DNA of 38,686 nt from an uncultured Bacteroidales bacterium (GTDB lineage: Bacteria; Bacteroidota; Bacteroidia; Bacteroidales; Paludibacteraceae). The position numbers were made by a program, and so were the translations under genes. The DNA is taken from contig ONHW01000023.1 of the NCBI GenBank assembly GCA_900317745.1, positions 1 through 38,686 of the forward strand, in the 5' to 3' direction. The notes below the pieces were generated by a model, which searched no databases, was not told the DNA's origin, and was given only the letters and a program-made list of their open reading frames with translations. Below, piece by piece: positions 23,290 to 31,383 of this stretch (position 1 is its first letter; each line of letters begins with the position of its first letter).

Positions 23290-24433
23290 GACCGGAGAGG
23301 ATGATCAGTCGCTCGACTACGTTTCTGAGTTCGCGGATGTTACCGGGCCAATGGCGTTTCTGCAACGCTGCGATGGCAGCCGGAGCAAAGTGCTTGACAG
23401 CCCAACCTTGTTCCTCGCAGATCTGGGCTGTGAAGAACTCGACGAGTTCGGGTATATCTTCTTTGCGCTCATCCAATGCCGGAACGTGAATGGGAATAAC
23501 GTTCAGTCGGTGGAAGAGGTCTTCGCGGAACGTGCCTTTCTCGATTTCCTTGTGCAGATCTTTGTTGGTGGCTGCAATGACGCGTACGTTGACCTGAATC
23601 GGTTTGTCGCTGCCTACGCGTGTGACTTCACCTTCCTGGAGTGCGCGCAGCACTTTGGTTTGTGCGGCGAGTGACATGTCGCCGATCTCGTCGAGGAAGA
23701 GTGTGCCGCCGTTCGCCTGCTCGAACTTGCCGGCACGGTCTTTTACAGCGCCTGTAAACGAGCCTTTGGTGTGTCCGAACAGTTCGCTCTCAATCAGTTC
23801 GGAAGGAATAGCGGCGCAGTTGCATGTGACGAGCGGCATATCCGCGCGGTTGCTCTGCTCGAACAGCATTCGTGCCACGACTTCCTTGCCTGTACCGTTC
23901 TCACCAGTGATGAGCACGCGCGCCTCGGTTGGTGCAACTTTGGCAATCATTTCGCGGACGTTCTCTATTGCTTTGCTTGTACCGATCATCTGGTACTTGC
24001 TGTTCACTTTTTTCTTCAGGGCTGTGGCTTCGTTGCGCAGTGTGGTTGCTTCATGACGCAACTGCTTGCTGTCGATACCGTGGCGGGTGGTAACGAGCAG
24101 TCGGTTGAGGTCGAGCGGTTTCTCGAGGAAGTCGTAGGCGCCTTGTTTGATACACTCCACGGCTGTTTCGATGTTGCCGTGACCGCTAATCATAACCACC
24201 GGGACGTCGGCACAGTTGCTGTCCGGCTGCTTGAGCGCCGCAAGTAACTCAATGCCGTCCATCTGCGGCATTTTTACGTCGCTGTAGATAAGGTCGTAGC
24301 TGCCGCCTTGCGCCATCTCAATGCCTTGTGCTCCGTTCTCCGCGATATCCACCTTGTATCCCTCGAATTCCAAAGTCTCTTTGAGAATATTGCGAATAGC
24401 GCGCTCGTCGTCTATTACTAAGATTTTTGCCAT
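23252..24433 (-). CDS. Sigma-54-dependent response regulator (NtrC family) without an HTH domain
   Basis: 393 aa. Receiver domain residues 1-120 with acidic pair DD8-9, phosphoacceptor Asp52 (YSDVKMPQMDG) and Lys of EKPLDL. AAA+ domain: Walker A GENGTGKE, sigma-54 contact loop GSFTGA (usual GAFTGA), Walker B GGTLFLDEIGDMS, arginine region FREDLFHRLNV, and WPGNIRELRNVVERLIIL. It then stops after EISAADIEHFA, so the Fis-type DNA-binding domain of classical NtrC is absent. From memory, Bacteroidota homologues also end here, so this need not be a truncation. It probably activates sigma-54 promoters; target and partner kinase are unknown and no kinase gene is nearby. Confidence 0.92.
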   Translation of the reverse strand: MAKILVIDDERAIRNILKETLEFEGYKVDIAENGAQGIEMAQGGSYDLIYSDVKMPQMDGIELLAALKQPDSNCADVPVVMISGHGNIETAVECIKQGAYDFLEKPLDLNRLLVTTRHGIDSKQLRHEATTLRNEATALKKKVNSKYQMIGTSKAIENVREMIAKVAPTEARVLITGENGTGKEVVARMLFEQSNRADMPLVTCNCAAIPSELIESELFGHTKGSFTGAVKDRAGKFEQANGGTLFLDEIGDMSLAAQTKVLRALQEGEVTRVGSDKPIQVNVRVIAATNKDLHKEIEKGTFREDLFHRLNVIPIHVPALDERKEDIPELVEFFTAQICEEQGWAVKHFAPAAIAALQKRHWPGNIRELRNVVERLIILSGPEISAADIEHFA

Positions 24434-24473
24434 ATATGTTGATATATTGAAATATTTCTACCCAAAAACGCAA

Positions 24474-24505
24474 CAAAGATACAACATTTTTTGCAAATAT
24501 CAAAA
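24474..24505 (-). promoter_or_regulatory. Probable promoter of the sigma-54 regulator
   Basis: Minus-strand TTTG (24505-24502), a 20-bp spacer and AATCTTTG (24481-24474), one mismatch to TAnnTTTG. It overlaps the rightward promoter at 24491-24522. Confidence 0.5.
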
Positions 24506-24522
24506 TTTTTTCGTAACTTTGT
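24491..24522 (+). promoter_or_regulatory. Promoter of the thioredoxin lipoprotein gene
   Basis: TTTG (24491-24494), a 20-bp spacer and TAACTTTG (24515-24522) match the consensus exactly. Start of transcription about 24529. Shares sequence with the opposite promoter at 24474-24505. Confidence 0.7.
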
Positions 24523-24540
24523 TGCCTGCATAGTTCATGT

Positions 24541-24568
24541 AAATGGCGAATATCAAATTACAAATAGC
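24541..24568. repeat. Degenerate heptamer array upstream of a start codon
   Basis: Four phased units (including AAATTAC and AAATAGC) end just before the chosen start codon of the thioredoxin lipoprotein. The upstream in-frame ATG at 24543 lies inside it. Confidence 0.45.
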
Positions 24569-24569
24569 A

Positions 24570-25331
24570 ATGAATCGTTTCTGTTACATCATTTTGTGTG
24601 CCGCAGTATTGTTGTCAGCGTGCCGTCGTGAAGATCAGTCTGCCCGTTTGCTGGATGAATATCAGGCACTGGACGAGCGTATCACTGAGCAGTTACAGAA
24701 TGTTGAGTCTCCCGAGGTGGCAGACTCGCTTGTGAACGCGTTTATTGAAGAAGCGTTTGCTCTGCAACAGGCTCAGCCCGAGTCGGAAGCGGCGTATGTC
24801 ATACTCAAAGAACTATATTATCTGCTCGGCCTTGAGCAGAAAGAGCAGGCTTTTGCCGTGCTTGACATGGATAGCCTGGAGTCGCGCGGTTTGCAGCGGC
24901 ACTATGATGCATTTCTGGCTGAACAACGCACGGCAGCAGGGTTGGCGTACACGGATTTTCATGCCGTTCTGCCTAACGGTGAAGCGGCGGCATTGAGCGA
25001 TTATGTGGGCAAGAGCGATTTTCTGCTTGTAGATTTCTGGGCAAGTTGGTGCGGTCCGTGCCGGCGTTCAATGCCCGGAATAAAGCAACTGCTTGCCGAG
25101 CATGCTGATCGTCTGGCGGTAGTCGGCGTGTCGGTGGACGAGAGCGAAGAAGCGTGGCTGAAGGCAGTGGAAGATCTTGAACTCACGTGGCCTCAACTGC
25201 GTGACAATAACGATGAAGGCAATCGGGCTTACGGCATAACCTCTATACCGCACACGGTGCTTATCAGCCGCGACGGCACGATCGTAGCGCATGACCCCGA
25301 GCATGAGCAGATAGAAGAGTTGCTGCGGTAA
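24570..25331 (+). CDS. TlpA/ResA-like thioredoxin lipoprotein
   Basis: 253 aa from ATG 24570, chosen because it starts a compact lipoprotein signal (MNRFCYIILCAAVLLSAC, lipid-acceptor Cys18); the ATG at 24543 adds nine residues encoded by repeat DNA. Residues about 25-130 form an all-helical domain typical of Bacteroidota TlpA-type proteins. The C-terminal 120 residues are a thioredoxin fold with the active site WCGPC (Cys161, Cys164), the family insert VVGVSVDES and the cis-Pro loop SIPHTV. Likely a periplasmic disulfide reductase attached to a membrane, for protein or haem-protein maturation. Own promoter at 24491-24522. Confidence 0.88.
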   Translation: MNRFCYIILCAAVLLSACRREDQSARLLDEYQALDERITEQLQNVESPEVADSLVNAFIEEAFALQQAQPESEAAYVILKELYYLLGLEQKEQAFAVLDMDSLESRGLQRHYDAFLAEQRTAAGLAYTDFHAVLPNGEAAALSDYVGKSDFLLVDFWASWCGPCRRSMPGIKQLLAEHADRLAVVGVSVDESEEAWLKAVEDLELTWPQLRDNNDEGNRAYGITSIPHTVLISRDGTIVAHDPEHEQIEELLR

Positions 25332-25444
25332 AAGCAGCAGGCTATCAGTAACAAGTTATCACAAAAAATCACAACTAAAAACATATCCGCCTGTGCAGGC
25401 AGTTGTGGGCTTGCATGGCATAAACATTTGTACGTTTATCAAAT

Positions 25445-27415
25445 ATGGTAAAAATCACTTTCCCCGACAATAGTGTTCGGGAGTATGAAAACGGCGTTAC
25501 CCCGTTACAGGTAGCAGAAAGTATCAGTTCACGTCTGGCACAAGATATACTATGCGCCAGCATCAAGCCCGCAGGTGCCGGCATCGACACCGAGTGGCAG
25601 ATTGTGGAACTTAATCAGCCAATCTTGGCTGATGCACAGATTAGGCTGCATAAGTGGGAAGATGCCGAGGCCAAACACGCCTTCTGGCACACCTCCAGCC
25701 ACTTGATGGCTGAGGCTCTGCAGGAACTTTATCCGGGCATTCAGTTCGGTATAGGACCGGCTATTGAGAACGGCTTCTACTATGACGTGTTGCCTGCGGA
25801 AGGTCAGGTAATCAAGGATAGCGACTTTCCTGCTATCGAAGCAAAAATGATGGAGTTGCGTGCCAAGAAAGAGCAACTCGTAAAGAAACAGATCAGCAAG
25901 GCAGACGCACTCAAGGCGTTTGGCGACAAAGGTCAGAGTTACAAGTGCGAACTGATCAGCGAGTTGGAAGACGGACATATATCGACCTACACTCAAGGAA
26001 ACTTTACCGACCTGTGCAAAGGTCCGCACCTGGTGAGCACCGAGCCGATCAAGGCAATCAAGGTGCTGAGTTGTGCTGCCGCCTACTGGCGCGGCGATGC
26101 TTCGCGGCCAATGATGACACGAATATACGGTATATCGTTCCCGAAGAAAGCGATGCTTGACGAGTATGTGACTCTGCTGGAGGAAGCCAAGAAACGTGAC
26201 CACCGTAAGATAGGCAAAGAGATGGAACTATTCATGTTCAGCGACATGATAGGCAAAGGTCTGCCTGTATGGCTGCCGAAGGGAACGGCATTGCGTCTGC
26301 GATTGGAAGATTTCCTGAAGCGCATCCAGAAGCGTTACGGCTATCAGCAGGTTATCACGCCGCATATCGGATCGAAGCAATTGTACGTCACCTCGGGTCA
26401 CTGGGATCACTACGGCAAGGACTCGTTCCAGCCTATCACCACTCCCGAGGAAGGCGAGGTATATATGCTCAAGCCGATGAACTGCCCTCACCACTGTATG
26501 ATCTTCAAGAACCAGCCTCGCTCGTACAAGGAGCTGCCGTTCCGCTGCGCTGAGTTCGGTACGGTTTATCGTTACGAGCAGTCGGGTGAGTTGCACGGAC
26601 TGACACGTGTACGTTCGTTTACTCAGGATGATGCGCATATCTTCTGCCGTCCGGATCAGGTGAAGGATGAGTTTATCCGCGTTATGGAGATCATTGAGAT
26701 CATCTTCAAGGCGCTGGATTTCCAGAACTTTGAGGCACAGATCTCGCTTCGCGACCCGAAGAACACAACGAAGTACGTGGGTAGTGACGAGGTATGGGAA
26801 AAAGCCGAGCAGGCTATCATCGATGCTTGCAAGGAGAAGAACCTGCCTGCCCGCGTTGAGTACGGCGAGGCAGCGTTCTATGGTCCGAAGCTCGATTTCA
26901 TGGTTAAGGATGCAATCGGTCGTCGCTGGCAGTTAGGAACGATACAGGTGGACTACAACCTGCCTGAGCGCTTCGAACTCGAATATGTAGGCGAGGATAA
27001 CCAGAAGCACCGCCCTGTAATGATTCACCGTGCTCCGTTCGGTTCGATGGAGCGATTTGTAGCCGTGCTGATTGAGCACACCGCCGGAAAGTTCCCGTTG
27101 TGGCTCACGCCTGATCAGTGTGTTGTATTGCCTATCTCCGAGAAGAGCAACGAGTATGCTCACAAGGTTCAGGAGATATTGGAGGCGCAGGATGTACGTA
27201 CACTCGTAGATGACCGCAACGAGAAACTGGGTCGTAAGATCCGTGATAACGAGTTGAAACATATCCCGTACATGCTCGTTGTGGGCGAGAAGGAAGCCGA
27301 GCAAGGTCTGGTCAGCGTGCGCGTACAGGGTGCCGAGGACAAAGGGCAGATGACTATTCAGGAGTTTGCCGACCTCGTTAAGTCCACCGTGGCGCAGCAG
27401 ATGGCAGCGTATTAA
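25445..27415 (+). CDS. thrS: Threonyl-tRNA synthetase
   Basis: 656 aa, full length. It charges tRNA-Thr in the cytoplasm. Domains: TGS (1-62, [20 protein letters not shown]), N2 editing domain with [11 protein letters not shown] and the zinc/editing motif [10 protein letters not shown], class II core with motif 2 [20 protein letters not shown], zinc ligand Cys in [12 protein letters not shown], motif 3 [12 protein letters not shown], and the anticodon-binding domain ([20 protein letters not shown]). The 113-bp upstream gap contains a short GCCTG-TG-CAGGC hairpin (about 25390-25401) but no consensus promoter that I can define. Confidence 0.97.
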   Translation: MVKITFPDNSVREYENGVTPLQVAESISSRLAQDILCASIKPAGAGIDTEWQIVELNQPILADAQIRLHKWEDAEAKHAFWHTSSHLMAEALQELYPGIQFGIGPAIENGFYYDVLPAEGQVIKDSDFPAIEAKMMELRAKKEQLVKKQISKADALKAFGDKGQSYKCELISELEDGHISTYTQGNFTDLCKGPHLVSTEPIKAIKVLSCAAAYWRGDASRPMMTRIYGISFPKKAMLDEYVTLLEEAKKRDHRKIGKEMELFMFSDMIGKGLPVWLPKGTALRLRLEDFLKRIQKRYGYQQVITPHIGSKQLYVTSGHWDHYGKDSFQPITTPEEGEVYMLKPMNCPHHCMIFKNQPRSYKELPFRCAEFGTVYRYEQSGELHGLTRVRSFTQDDAHIFCRPDQVKDEFIRVMEIIEIIFKALDFQNFEAQISLRDPKNTTKYVGSDEVWEKAEQAIIDACKEKNLPARVEYGEAAFYGPKLDFMVKDAIGRRWQLGTIQVDYNLPERFELEYVGEDNQKHRPVMIHRAPFGSMERFVAVLIEHTAGKFPLWLTPDQCVVLPISEKSNEYAHKVQEILEAQDVRTLVDDRNEKLGRKIRDNELKHIPYMLVVGEKEAEQGLVSVRVQGAEDKGQMTIQEFADLVKSTVAQQMAAY

Positions 27416-27466
27416 GCAAGATGCCGGAGGGCAGGAGTATGCAGCCTGACACCGGCATGTGAAACA

Positions 27467-27499
27467 AAAAACAGCAGAGCGATGAACTCTGCTGTTTTT
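27467..27499 (+). terminator. Strong terminator between thrS and tRNA-Pro
   Basis: Perfect 13-bp stem, AAAAACAGCAGAG (27467-27479) and its complement (27487-27499), with a 7-nt loop. Ends in A/T tracts on both sides, so it can serve thrS (rightward) and tRNA-Pro (leftward). Confidence 0.85.
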
Positions 27500-27544
27500 G
27501 TCGGGATGACAAGATTTCTTTGTGCTTGTCGGGATGACAAGATT
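27498..27544. repeat. Duplicated 3' end of tRNA-Pro (19 bp)
   Basis: A 19-bp sequence (TTGTCGGGATGACAAGATT) occurs at 27526-27544, where it is the T-stem and acceptor end of the tRNA, and again identically at 27498-27516, downstream of the tRNA on its strand. Spacing is 28 bp. This resembles an integration scar, or a slippage duplication. Confidence 0.8.
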
Positions 27545-27602
27545 CGAACTTGCGACCTCCGGTCCCCCAGACCGTTGCGCTACCGGACTGCGCCACATCC
27601 CG
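27529..27602 (-). tRNA. tRNA-Pro (anticodon GGG)
   Basis: On the minus strand a full cloverleaf of 74 nt can be folded: acceptor CGGGATG with CATCCCG, D stem GCGC/GCGC, anticodon loop CTGGGGG (anticodon GGG), T stem GCAAG/CTTGT with loop TTCGAAT, discriminator A. The bottom anticodon-stem pair (A-G) is mismatched. CCA is not encoded. It has its own consensus promoter at 27747-27778 and a terminator at 27467-27499. Confidence 0.93.
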
Positions 27603-27746
27603 GGAACGTCAGCTCCCGCCACCACGGATGCCGCTATGCGACAAAAAACGTGTCGGGGCTTCCGCTCCTTCGAAAAACAACGTTGCACGTTCTTTTTCAA
27701 GGTCACGATGATCATTATGATCGCTGCTTTTTTACAAAAGCGAGTG

Positions 27747-27778
27747 CAAAGGTACTACATTTTTTTTATATATCCAAA
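27747..27778 (-). promoter_or_regulatory. Promoter of tRNA-Pro
   Basis: Minus-strand TTTG (27778-27775), a 20-bp spacer and TACCTTTG (27754-27747) match exactly. The 5' leader before the mature tRNA would be about 138 nt; I see no other gene in it. Confidence 0.7.
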
Positions 27779-27881
27779 TTTTTTTAACAAAAAAAAACGC
27801 TTCGTGGCACAATAGTTGTATTTTGACAAGTCGAGAAACAATCAGAAGCGCAAATATGAGCAATCAGAGGCGCATTTGAGA

Positions 27882-28445
27882 ATGAACAGGAGCATACTAT
27901 ATATGATTACGTGCGCGTGCATGCTGATGGGTTCGGTGTGTGCGGTGCGAGCACAGGAGGCGGAGAATGACACGCTGTACACCGCCATGCTTCACGAGGT
28001 GTACTGCTATGCGCCGATCAAATTCAAGAACAAACAGCAGGAGCGGTTCTACTGGCGCACGGTGCGGGACGTGAAGAAAACGTTGCCTTACGCCAAGCGG
28101 ATTAACCAAGCTATCATCGAGGCGGAGGATACGTTGGCACAAATGACACCGAAGGAGAAACGTCGCTGGTGGCGCAAGCGCGAGCGCGAGTTGTTCAAGG
28201 AGTACGAGAAGGACTTCCGTAACATGACCGCCTCGCAGGGACGAATGTTAATGCTTCTGTTAGACCGCGAGAGTGACCGCACGTCGTACGAACTGATACA
28301 AACGTTCAAGAGCAAGTTTGCCGCCGACTTTTGGCAGTTTGTAGCCAAGTTGTTCAAGAACGACCTGAAAGAAGAATACGACCCGAAGGAAAAGGACCGC
28401 ATTGTGGAACGGATCATAACGCTGGTAGAAGCGGATCAATTATAA
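27882..28445 (+). CDS. DUF4294 family exported protein
   Basis: 187 aa from ATG 27882 (MNRSILYMITCACMLMGSVC, a signal peptide ending near VRAQ); an upstream in-frame ATG at 27816 would bury the signal. The body matches the Bacteroidota DUF4294 pattern: YAPIKFKNKQQERFYWRTVRDV, then KTLPYAKRI and a long Lys/Arg-rich helical segment (KEKRRWWRKRERELFKEYEK). Function unknown; probably periplasmic. A clear promoter is not visible; a weak TATTTTG lies about 60 bp upstream. The terminator at 28581-28606 follows. Confidence 0.8.
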   Translation: MNRSILYMITCACMLMGSVCAVRAQEAENDTLYTAMLHEVYCYAPIKFKNKQQERFYWRTVRDVKKTLPYAKRINQAIIEAEDTLAQMTPKEKRRWWRKRERELFKEYEKDFRNMTASQGRMLMLLLDRESDRTSYELIQTFKSKFAADFWQFVAKLFKNDLKEEYDPKEKDRIVERIITLVEADQL

Positions 28446-28580
28446 GCGGAATTGAACTTCACGGAATAATATACATAGTATATTATAGGTGAGGGTAGGA
28501 TGCGATAAAGGTCCGATAACGGGTCGAAAACGAGCCGATGCAAGACCAACAGACTAAAACGGAAAACGTAGTGTGATACA

Positions 28581-28606
28581 AAAAGAGTGGCGGTTGCCAC
28601 TCTTTT
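28581..28606 (+). terminator. Bidirectional terminator between DUF4294 gene and rpsO
   Basis: Perfect 11-bp stem AAAAGAGTGGC (28581-28591) and complement (28596-28606) with a GGTT loop, ending in A/T tracts. It sits between two convergent genes. Confidence 0.85.
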
Positions 28607-28656
28607 GTTTTGCAGAATTTGCAGGATTACCGCAATTGCAGTGCCGTATTCCGGCA

Positions 28657-28926
28657 TTACTTACGGATACCGAGTTCCTTGATCAGTTCACGATACTTCT
28701 CGATATCTTTCGCCTTCAGGTAGTCGAGCAGGCGGCGGCGTTTACCAACGAGGTTGGTCAGTGCGCGCTCGGTGCCGAAGTCCTTGCGGTTGAGCTTGAG
28801 GTGCTCTGTGAGGTGGTTGATACGGAAGGTGAACAATGCGATCTGACCTTCGGTCGAACCGGTGTCCTGTGCGCTCTTGCCGAACTTGGCGAAGAGCTCT
28901 GCTTTTTTCTCAGATGTCAAATACAT
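28657..28926 (-). CDS. rpsO: 30S ribosomal protein S15
   Basis: 89 aa, the standard length. Binds 16S rRNA early in 30S assembly. Conserved segments include DTGSTEGQIALFTFRINHLTEHL, HL-x-x-N-x-KD-F, and LVGKRRRLLDYLK. It has its own promoter at 29073-29104 and a leader of about 140 nt in which a five-unit heptamer array (28931-28965) ends just before the start codon. In other bacteria S15 regulates its own mRNA through the leader; whether that happens here cannot be seen. Confidence 0.97.
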   Translation of the reverse strand: MYLTSEKKAELFAKFGKSAQDTGSTEGQIALFTFRINHLTEHLKLNRKDFGTERALTNLVGKRRRLLDYLKAKDIEKYRELIKELGIRK

Positions 28927-28930
28927 GCGT

Positions 28931-28965
28931 ATTTACTATTTGGTCATTTACCATTTACGATTTGG
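28931..28965. repeat. Heptamer array in the rpsO leader
   Basis: Five phased 7-bp units (ATTTACT, ATTTGGT, then two CATTTAC and GATTTGG), beginning four bases upstream of the rpsO start codon. Confidence 0.65.
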
Positions 28966-29072
28966 TTGGCAAATGACGGTTAAACAATCACAGCAATGCA
29001 GAATCGCTCGGGTTGCAACATCGCTGCATTTATCGTCGGCGCAATGCCGAGTGCGTTTTTCAAACGCGGGTG

Positions 29073-29104
29073 CAAAGGTACGTTTTTTTTTACATATCTG
29101 CAAA
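29073..29104 (-). promoter_or_regulatory. Promoter of rpsO
   Basis: Minus-strand TTTG (29104-29101), a 20-bp spacer and TACCTTTG (29080-29073) match the consensus exactly. Start of transcription about 29066. Confidence 0.75.
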
Positions 29105-29203
29105 TATCTTTTATCTCCATCGGAACAAATTGTGCTCTTTTACAACATTTTGTCAACACAACTTACTATTTTGCCCTTTTGCCTTATGTTGGATGGCGTT
29201 TTA

Positions 29204-29235
29204 TTTGCATATATGTAATATTTTTCGTATCTTTG
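29204..29235 (+). promoter_or_regulatory. Promoter of the beta-helix protein gene
   Basis: TTTG (29204-29207), a 20-bp spacer and TATCTTTG (29228-29235) match the consensus exactly. Transcription should start near 29242, leaving a leader of about 30 nt; this fixes the gene start at 29274 rather than at any earlier in-frame ATG. Confidence 0.75.
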
Positions 29236-29273
29236 TGTTAAATACCATACACATTCACCTAAATTGTCCATCT

Positions 29274-31169
29274 ATGTTTTTTCGTCCTATCCATTGTTCC
29301 GCGCTGATGTTTGTTTTGCTCTGGCAGGTAACAGTCTATGCGCAGGTTTACCGATTTGCAGACGATGTTCTCGAGCGTGGGTACTACGACCGCCCGTACG
29401 AGCGTTATGAGGCCGAACCCGACTACTGTCAAACCAATGCAACCTTCCTGCCTGCATCCGACAATCAGCGCGACCTGCAGTCCGAAGCGAGTCATCAGCA
29501 GGCGTTGGTGCTACAATCGGCACAGGATAGTGTAAGTTGGGTTGTTGAACGTCCCGGCGATGGATTAACCATACGGTTTTCGCTGCCTGATTCGCCCGAG
29601 GGAACAGGATTGCAAGGTGCCGTAGATGTCTTTGCCGGCGCGGAAAAAGTAGGGACTATAGCCCTTGATAGCCGTTGGGCGTGGCAGTACTGCAATCAGA
29701 ACTATCCGCAGAACGAACCGCTTACCGGAAATGTGATCATACGTATGCGCTTTGACGAGATGCACCTGCGCCTTGCACGTACGGTTAACACCGCCGAAGT
29801 GCTCACCTTGCGCAAGGCTGCCAATGATGAGTTGCCATATACTATCGATTTTATAGAACTTGAGCCCGTTCCCGAACCCGTACTGTTCGGCGATCTGCCT
29901 GCAACCGACAAGGTCGCCTTTGACGGACAAGGTGATATAGCCGACTTCATTGCGCAACATGAGGGAAAGACCATCTATATCCCTGCCGGACAATGGCAGA
30001 CGGCTAAACGCATTTATCTGCGTAACAAGAAAGGCACTCAACTTATCGGTGCAGGAATGTGGTATAGCGAGATCTTCTTCACCGCTCCATCCGACAACCC
30101 CAACACCTACTCCAACCGCGGCATCGAAGCCACGAAAGACAGTTTGCTCGTGCAGGGATTGTACCTCAACACCGCTTGCCGGCAGCGGTACTACAATCAG
30201 CAGGACTCCAAGCAGGTGGGCAAAGCGTTCATGGGCGGTTGGGGTACAGGCTCGGTTATTCGTGACTGCTGGGCGGAACATTTCGAGTGCGGAGGCTGGA
30301 TAGCCGACTACTCGGGTCAAGGCTCGCGCGACCTGCTGGTTGAACACTGCCGGTTCCGCAACAATTATGCCGACGGATTGAACTGCTCGCAGGGCAGTCA
30401 GGGACACACGATACGTCACTGCTCTTTCCGAAACAACGGCGACGATGATATGGCATCCTGGAGCGTTGGCAAGCGTACGGCAGATATAAGTTTCTCATAC
30501 TGCACGGCGGAAAACAACTGGCGTGCATCCTCTCTCGGTTTCTTTGGCGGCACGGCGCCTTCAGCCCACCACCTGGCAATCTACGATGCACTGGAGTCCG
30601 GAGTGCGCGTCAATGCCGATTTTCAGGGAACGGGATTCACTGCCGATGCCATAGTGGATATCCACGACGTGACAATCCTGCACTGCGGATGCGTGAGCGG
30701 TACCAAAGGACAAACCGGAGACTTCTGGGGTAATGCACAAGGTGCGCTCAATATCGGCAACACGCAATACTACAACGTGCCAAACGTACACCTGACGGAT
30801 ATTGATATAACGGATTCGCGAGGTAATGCAGTCTATGTTCGTTCGTCGGGCGGACGTAACGTCAGCGGTCTCGCTCTTGAGCGCGTTACCATCAACGGTG
30901 CCAAAGGGTTCGGAATCTATTACAGCGGTGCAATAGGAGATGTGACGTATTGCGACCTAACCATCAGCAATTGTGCGAAAGGCGAGCAGTCAGCGCACAT
31001 GCCTGCGTATATCATCACCGACTGCAGCACTCCCGTTGAGACTGTGAATCTTGATAATCGGCAGTCGGCAGCGGTCAGCCATTACTACGACCTGCTCGGA
31101 CGTGATCTCGGCACTGAATTGCCACGGGGTTTCCTCCTGCCAATTATCGTTCACCCTATGCAACAATAA
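29274..31169 (+). CDS. Secreted right-handed beta-helix protein, possible polysaccharide-active enzyme
   Basis: 631 aa from ATG 29274, which follows the promoter and starts a signal peptide (MFFRPIHCSALMFVLLWQVT). Residues about 45-195 resemble the CBM35-like module that precedes GH87-type beta-helices (YEAEPDYCQTN, LTIRFSLPDSPEGTGL, GTIALDSRWAWQY). Residues about 210-590 form a parallel beta-helix with repeated H-C-[RS]-FRNN coils (LLVEHCRFRNNYADG, IRHCSFRNNGDDD). The tail (YYDLLGRDLGTELPRGFLLP) is sorting-like. It probably binds or cleaves a glycan outside the cell; alpha-1,3-glucanase or lyase activity is only a guess. A heptamer array precedes the tail. Confidence 0.75.
   Translation: MFFRPIHCSALMFVLLWQVTVYAQVYRFADDVLERGYYDRPYERYEAEPDYCQTNATFLPASDNQRDLQSEASHQQALVLQSAQDSVSWVVERPGDGLTIRFSLPDSPEGTGLQGAVDVFAGAEKVGTIALDSRWAWQYCNQNYPQNEPLTGNVIIRMRFDEMHLRLARTVNTAEVLTLRKAANDELPYTIDFIELEPVPEPVLFGDLPATDKVAFDGQGDIADFIAQHEGKTIYIPAGQWQTAKRIYLRNKKGTQLIGAGMWYSEIFFTAPSDNPNTYSNRGIEATKDSLLVQGLYLNTACRQRYYNQQDSKQVGKAFMGGWGTGSVIRDCWAEHFECGGWIADYSGQGSRDLLVEHCRFRNNYADGLNCSQGSQGHTIRHCSFRNNGDDDMASWSVGKRTADISFSYCTAENNWRASSLGFFGGTAPSAHHLAIYDALESGVRVNADFQGTGFTADAIVDIHDVTILHCGCVSGTKGQTGDFWGNAQGALNIGNTQYYNVPNVHLTDIDITDSRGNAVYVRSSGGRNVSGLALERVTINGAKGFGIYYSGAIGDVTYCDLTISNCAKGEQSAHMPAYIITDCSTPVETVNLDNRQSAAVSHYYDLLGRDLGTELPRGFLLPIIVHPMQQ
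31055..31082. repeat. Heptamer array inside the beta-helix gene
   Basis: Four phased, drifted units (including CAGTCGG and CAGCGGT) encode DNRQSAAVSH just before the C-terminal tail. CAGTCGG is also a unit of the array inside recF. Confidence 0.5.
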
Positions 31170-31233
31170 TGCAACAACTCAGCCGCTATAAAATTTCACA
31201 AAATTACACAAACCTGCAAACTTTGGTAAAATA

Positions 31234-31265
31234 TTTGCTTATTTCACAAAAAAGTTGTATCTTTG
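31234..31265 (+). promoter_or_regulatory. Promoter of the 251-aa secreted protein gene
   Basis: TTTG (31234-31237), a 20-bp spacer and TATCTTTG (31258-31265) match the consensus exactly. The leader is about 112 nt, long enough for regulation. Confidence 0.75.
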
Positions 31266-31383
31266 TATTGAAATTCCACTTGGTGAAATGTTGGAATAGA
31301 AATAAGACCTTAAAAACATCCGTAGAAAGTTCTATTGTGAGAACCCTATACTTTTAATTATTAACCCTTAAATCATTTCAATT

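Noticed and set aside
25332-25444. A T-box or amino-acid leader before thrS
   Set aside because: Only one short GCCTG/CAGGC hairpin is visible. No T-box motif or threonine-rich leader peptide is present.
27482-27815. Plus-strand frames of about 100 codons across tRNA-Pro
   Set aside because: They run through the complement of the tRNA and through the tRNA promoter. The text is the familiar false translation of a tRNA.
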